From Devosia sp. Leaf420 (GTDB lineage Bacteria > Pseudomonadota > Alphaproteobacteria > Rhizobiales > Devosiaceae): 64,000 nucleotides of DNA. Shown here one piece after another: positions 62,835 through 64,000 of this stretch. Positions within the stretch are counted from its first letter, which is position 1. Each line of letters opens with the position of its first letter. The translations under genes and the position numbers were made by a program. The notes under the pieces were generated by a model, which searched no databases, was not told the origin of the DNA, and worked only from the letters and a program-made list of their open reading frames with translations. The stretch is taken from contig NZ_LMQU01000012.1 in the NCBI RefSeq assembly GCF_001425445.1, positions 268,278-332,277 on the forward strand. The letters are read 5' to 3'.

Positions 62835-62866
62835 AAGGGCGCCCGGTGGGCGCCCTTCCTGTTTTT
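62835..62866. terminator. Shared terminator of the response regulator and 5'-nucleotidase genes
   Basis: AAGGGCGCCC-GGT-GGGCGCCCTT followed by CCTGTTTTT. The stem also has an A-tract on the left, so it can work from both sides. Confidence 0.8.
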
Positions 62867-64000
62867 ACTTGATCACCGTGATACGGCCATCGGTATAGGG
62901 GGTATATTCCCCTCCGAGTTTGGCGAGGTATTCGGCAACCACCTGCTCGAGCGGCGGGCCAAAGTCGTAGGGGTTTTCGCCTTCGGCAAAAGTGCCATAG
63001 CCGTCGCCGCCACCGCGGACATAGTTGTTGGTGACGATGGTATAGGTCTTCTCCTCGTCGATCGGCACCCAGGTATCGCCTTCACCCTTGACCATCACAT
63101 CGCTCACGCGCTCGCCGGCGGGCTTTGCGAGAGTATAGCTATATTTGAGGCCTGAAACCTGAGCGAAGCGGCCGGCGCCGTTCTCGATGTCGGAAACGCC
63201 GTTTTCGAGCGCTTCGATGACGTCGGCACCGGAAATCTGCACCGTGGCGAGGGTGTTGGAGAAGGGGAGGACAGTCAGCACGTCGCCGACGGTGATTTCA
63301 CCGGCGTCGATGGAGGAGCGGATGCCGCCACCATTCTGGAAGGCGATGGTAGCACCCTGATCGGCGACGCGATCGAGGATGGCGTCGGCGAGGAGATTGC
63401 CCATGGAGCATTCTTCGACGCGGCAGACTTCACGGGCGCCTTCAAGCTTGGCGGTGGTCGAGCCGATGACCTGGCTGGTCATTTCCTCGATCGGGCCGGC
63501 GAGTTCGGCGAGCTGGGTCTTGAACTCTTCGTTGGCGGTGACCGATGCGTCGATCAGGAAGGGCTCGCCCTCGGCCTTGGTGACTTTGCCCTCGTCATCC
63601 CAGGTGATGGCGATATCGCCCAGATATTTGCCATACTGATTGGCCTGAACCACGGGGACTTCGACGCCCTCGGGATTGGTGACCATGGTGGGGTAGGGGC
63701 CAACGGCGCCTTCCATGGAGCCCAGCAGCGAGTGGCTGTGGCCGCCGACGATGACGTCGACGAGCGGCAGCGAGGCGGCAACGTTGAGATCTTCATTGTA
63801 GCCGATATGGCTGAGAAGGATGATCTTGTTGACGCCGGCTGCATCGAGCGCTTCGGAGGCGCCGCGGACATATTGGATGACATCGTGGAATTCGACATCG
63901 CCGGGCGAGGCGATATCGGGCGTGTCTTCGGTGGTCGCGCCGATGATGCCGACCTTTTCGCCGCCGATATCGAGGACGATCGAGCCTTCGATCTTGCCGC
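62865..64000 (-). CDS. 5'-nucleotidase / 2',3'-cyclic phosphodiesterase family (partial)
   Basis: UshA-type periplasmic enzyme; 378 codons are seen, the N terminus lies beyond the window. The frame is open to the edge; an ATG at 63716 is internal. The metallophosphoesterase part shows KIILLSHIGYNEDL and VDVIVGGHSHSLLG; the C-terminal nucleotide-binding domain (from about 63450 leftwards) shows GNLLADAILDRVADQG, FQNGGGIRSSIDAGEITVGDVLTVLPFSNTL and NNYVRGGGDGYGTF. Hydrolyses nucleotides for phosphate and nucleoside salvage. Confidence 0.92.
   Translation of the reverse strand, partial: GKIEGSIVLDIGGEKVGIIGATTEDTPDIASPGDVEFHDVIQYVRGASEALDAAGVNKIILLSHIGYNEDLNVAASLPLVDVIVGGHSHSLLGSMEGAVGPYPTMVTNPEGVEVPVVQANQYGKYLGDIAITWDDEGKVTKAEGEPFLIDASVTANEEFKTQLAELAGPIEEMTSQVIGSTTAKLEGAREVCRVEECSMGNLLADAILDRVADQGATIAFQNGGGIRSSIDAGEITVGDVLTVLPFSNTLATVQISGADVIEALENGVSDIENGAGRFAQVSGLKYSYTLAKPAGERVSDVMVKGEGDTWVPIDEEKTYTIVTNNYVRGGGDGYGTFAEGENPYDFGPPLEQVVAEYLAKLGGEYTPYTDGRITVIK

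Overview
The window looks like chromosomal DNA of a GC-rich alphaproteobacterium of the order Hyphomicrobiales. A Devosia-type organism is my best guess. The evidence is a phyR-nepR-ecfG general stress locus, a chvE-gguAB sugar importer, a complete thuR/thuEFGKAB trehalose locus, and short palindromic intergenic repeats of kinds common in this order. I see no rRNA, tRNA, CRISPR array, phage or insertion sequence. Gene density is high and most genes sit in compact operons with 1-4 nt overlaps.

Layout. 1-0.9 kb: 3' end of a dihydrolipoamide dehydrogenase gene. 1.1-6.8 kb: a uronate operon with a TRAP transporter (dctPQM), a GntR regulator, kduI, kduD and kdgF. uxuA at 8.3-9.5 kb probably belongs to the same pathway; both feed 2-keto-3-deoxygluconate, whose kinase and aldolase are not in the window. 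6.9-8.2 kb: an M15-like peptidase and a TRIC-family channel. 9.6-13.3 kb: a receiver protein and a polar amino-acid ABC transporter.

13.5-21.4 kb is a general-stress-response island: phyR, nepR, ecfG, a degenerate receiver, a Crp/Fnr regulator, an HRXXN-type histidine kinase, a lipid kinase and several tiny membrane proteins. Four sites match GGAAC-N16/17-CGTT, the EcfG promoter pattern. They lie before the DUF1328 gene, the Crp gene, the DUF883/holin-like pair and a 55-aa membrane protein. 21.5-28.9 kb is a poorly understood operon: two transglutaminase-type proteins, a circularly permuted ATP-grasp/alpha-E protein and a zinc-ribbon-like protein. Its chemistry suggests synthesis or trimming of an unknown peptide, and it is the best candidate here for an undescribed system.

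29-41 kb: a chemoreceptor, a GntR regulator, chvE-gguA-gguB (with a possible 55-codon leader ORF coupled to chvE), RidA with a divergent TetR regulator over a triple palindrome, a VOC protein with a divergent WYL regulator, an S66 peptidase and a macro-domain protein. 41-46 kb: an RND efflux pump and its adaptor. 46-51 kb: a mercaptopyruvate sulfurtransferase between two copies of one repeat, and a Pot-type ABC transporter. 51.7-53.4 kb: an aminotransferase overlapping a sulfotransferase-like gene. 53.5-61.4 kb: the trehalose regulon. 61.4-64 kb: a low-complexity exported protein, a GlsB-type protein, a single-domain response regulator and a truncated 5'-nucleotidase.
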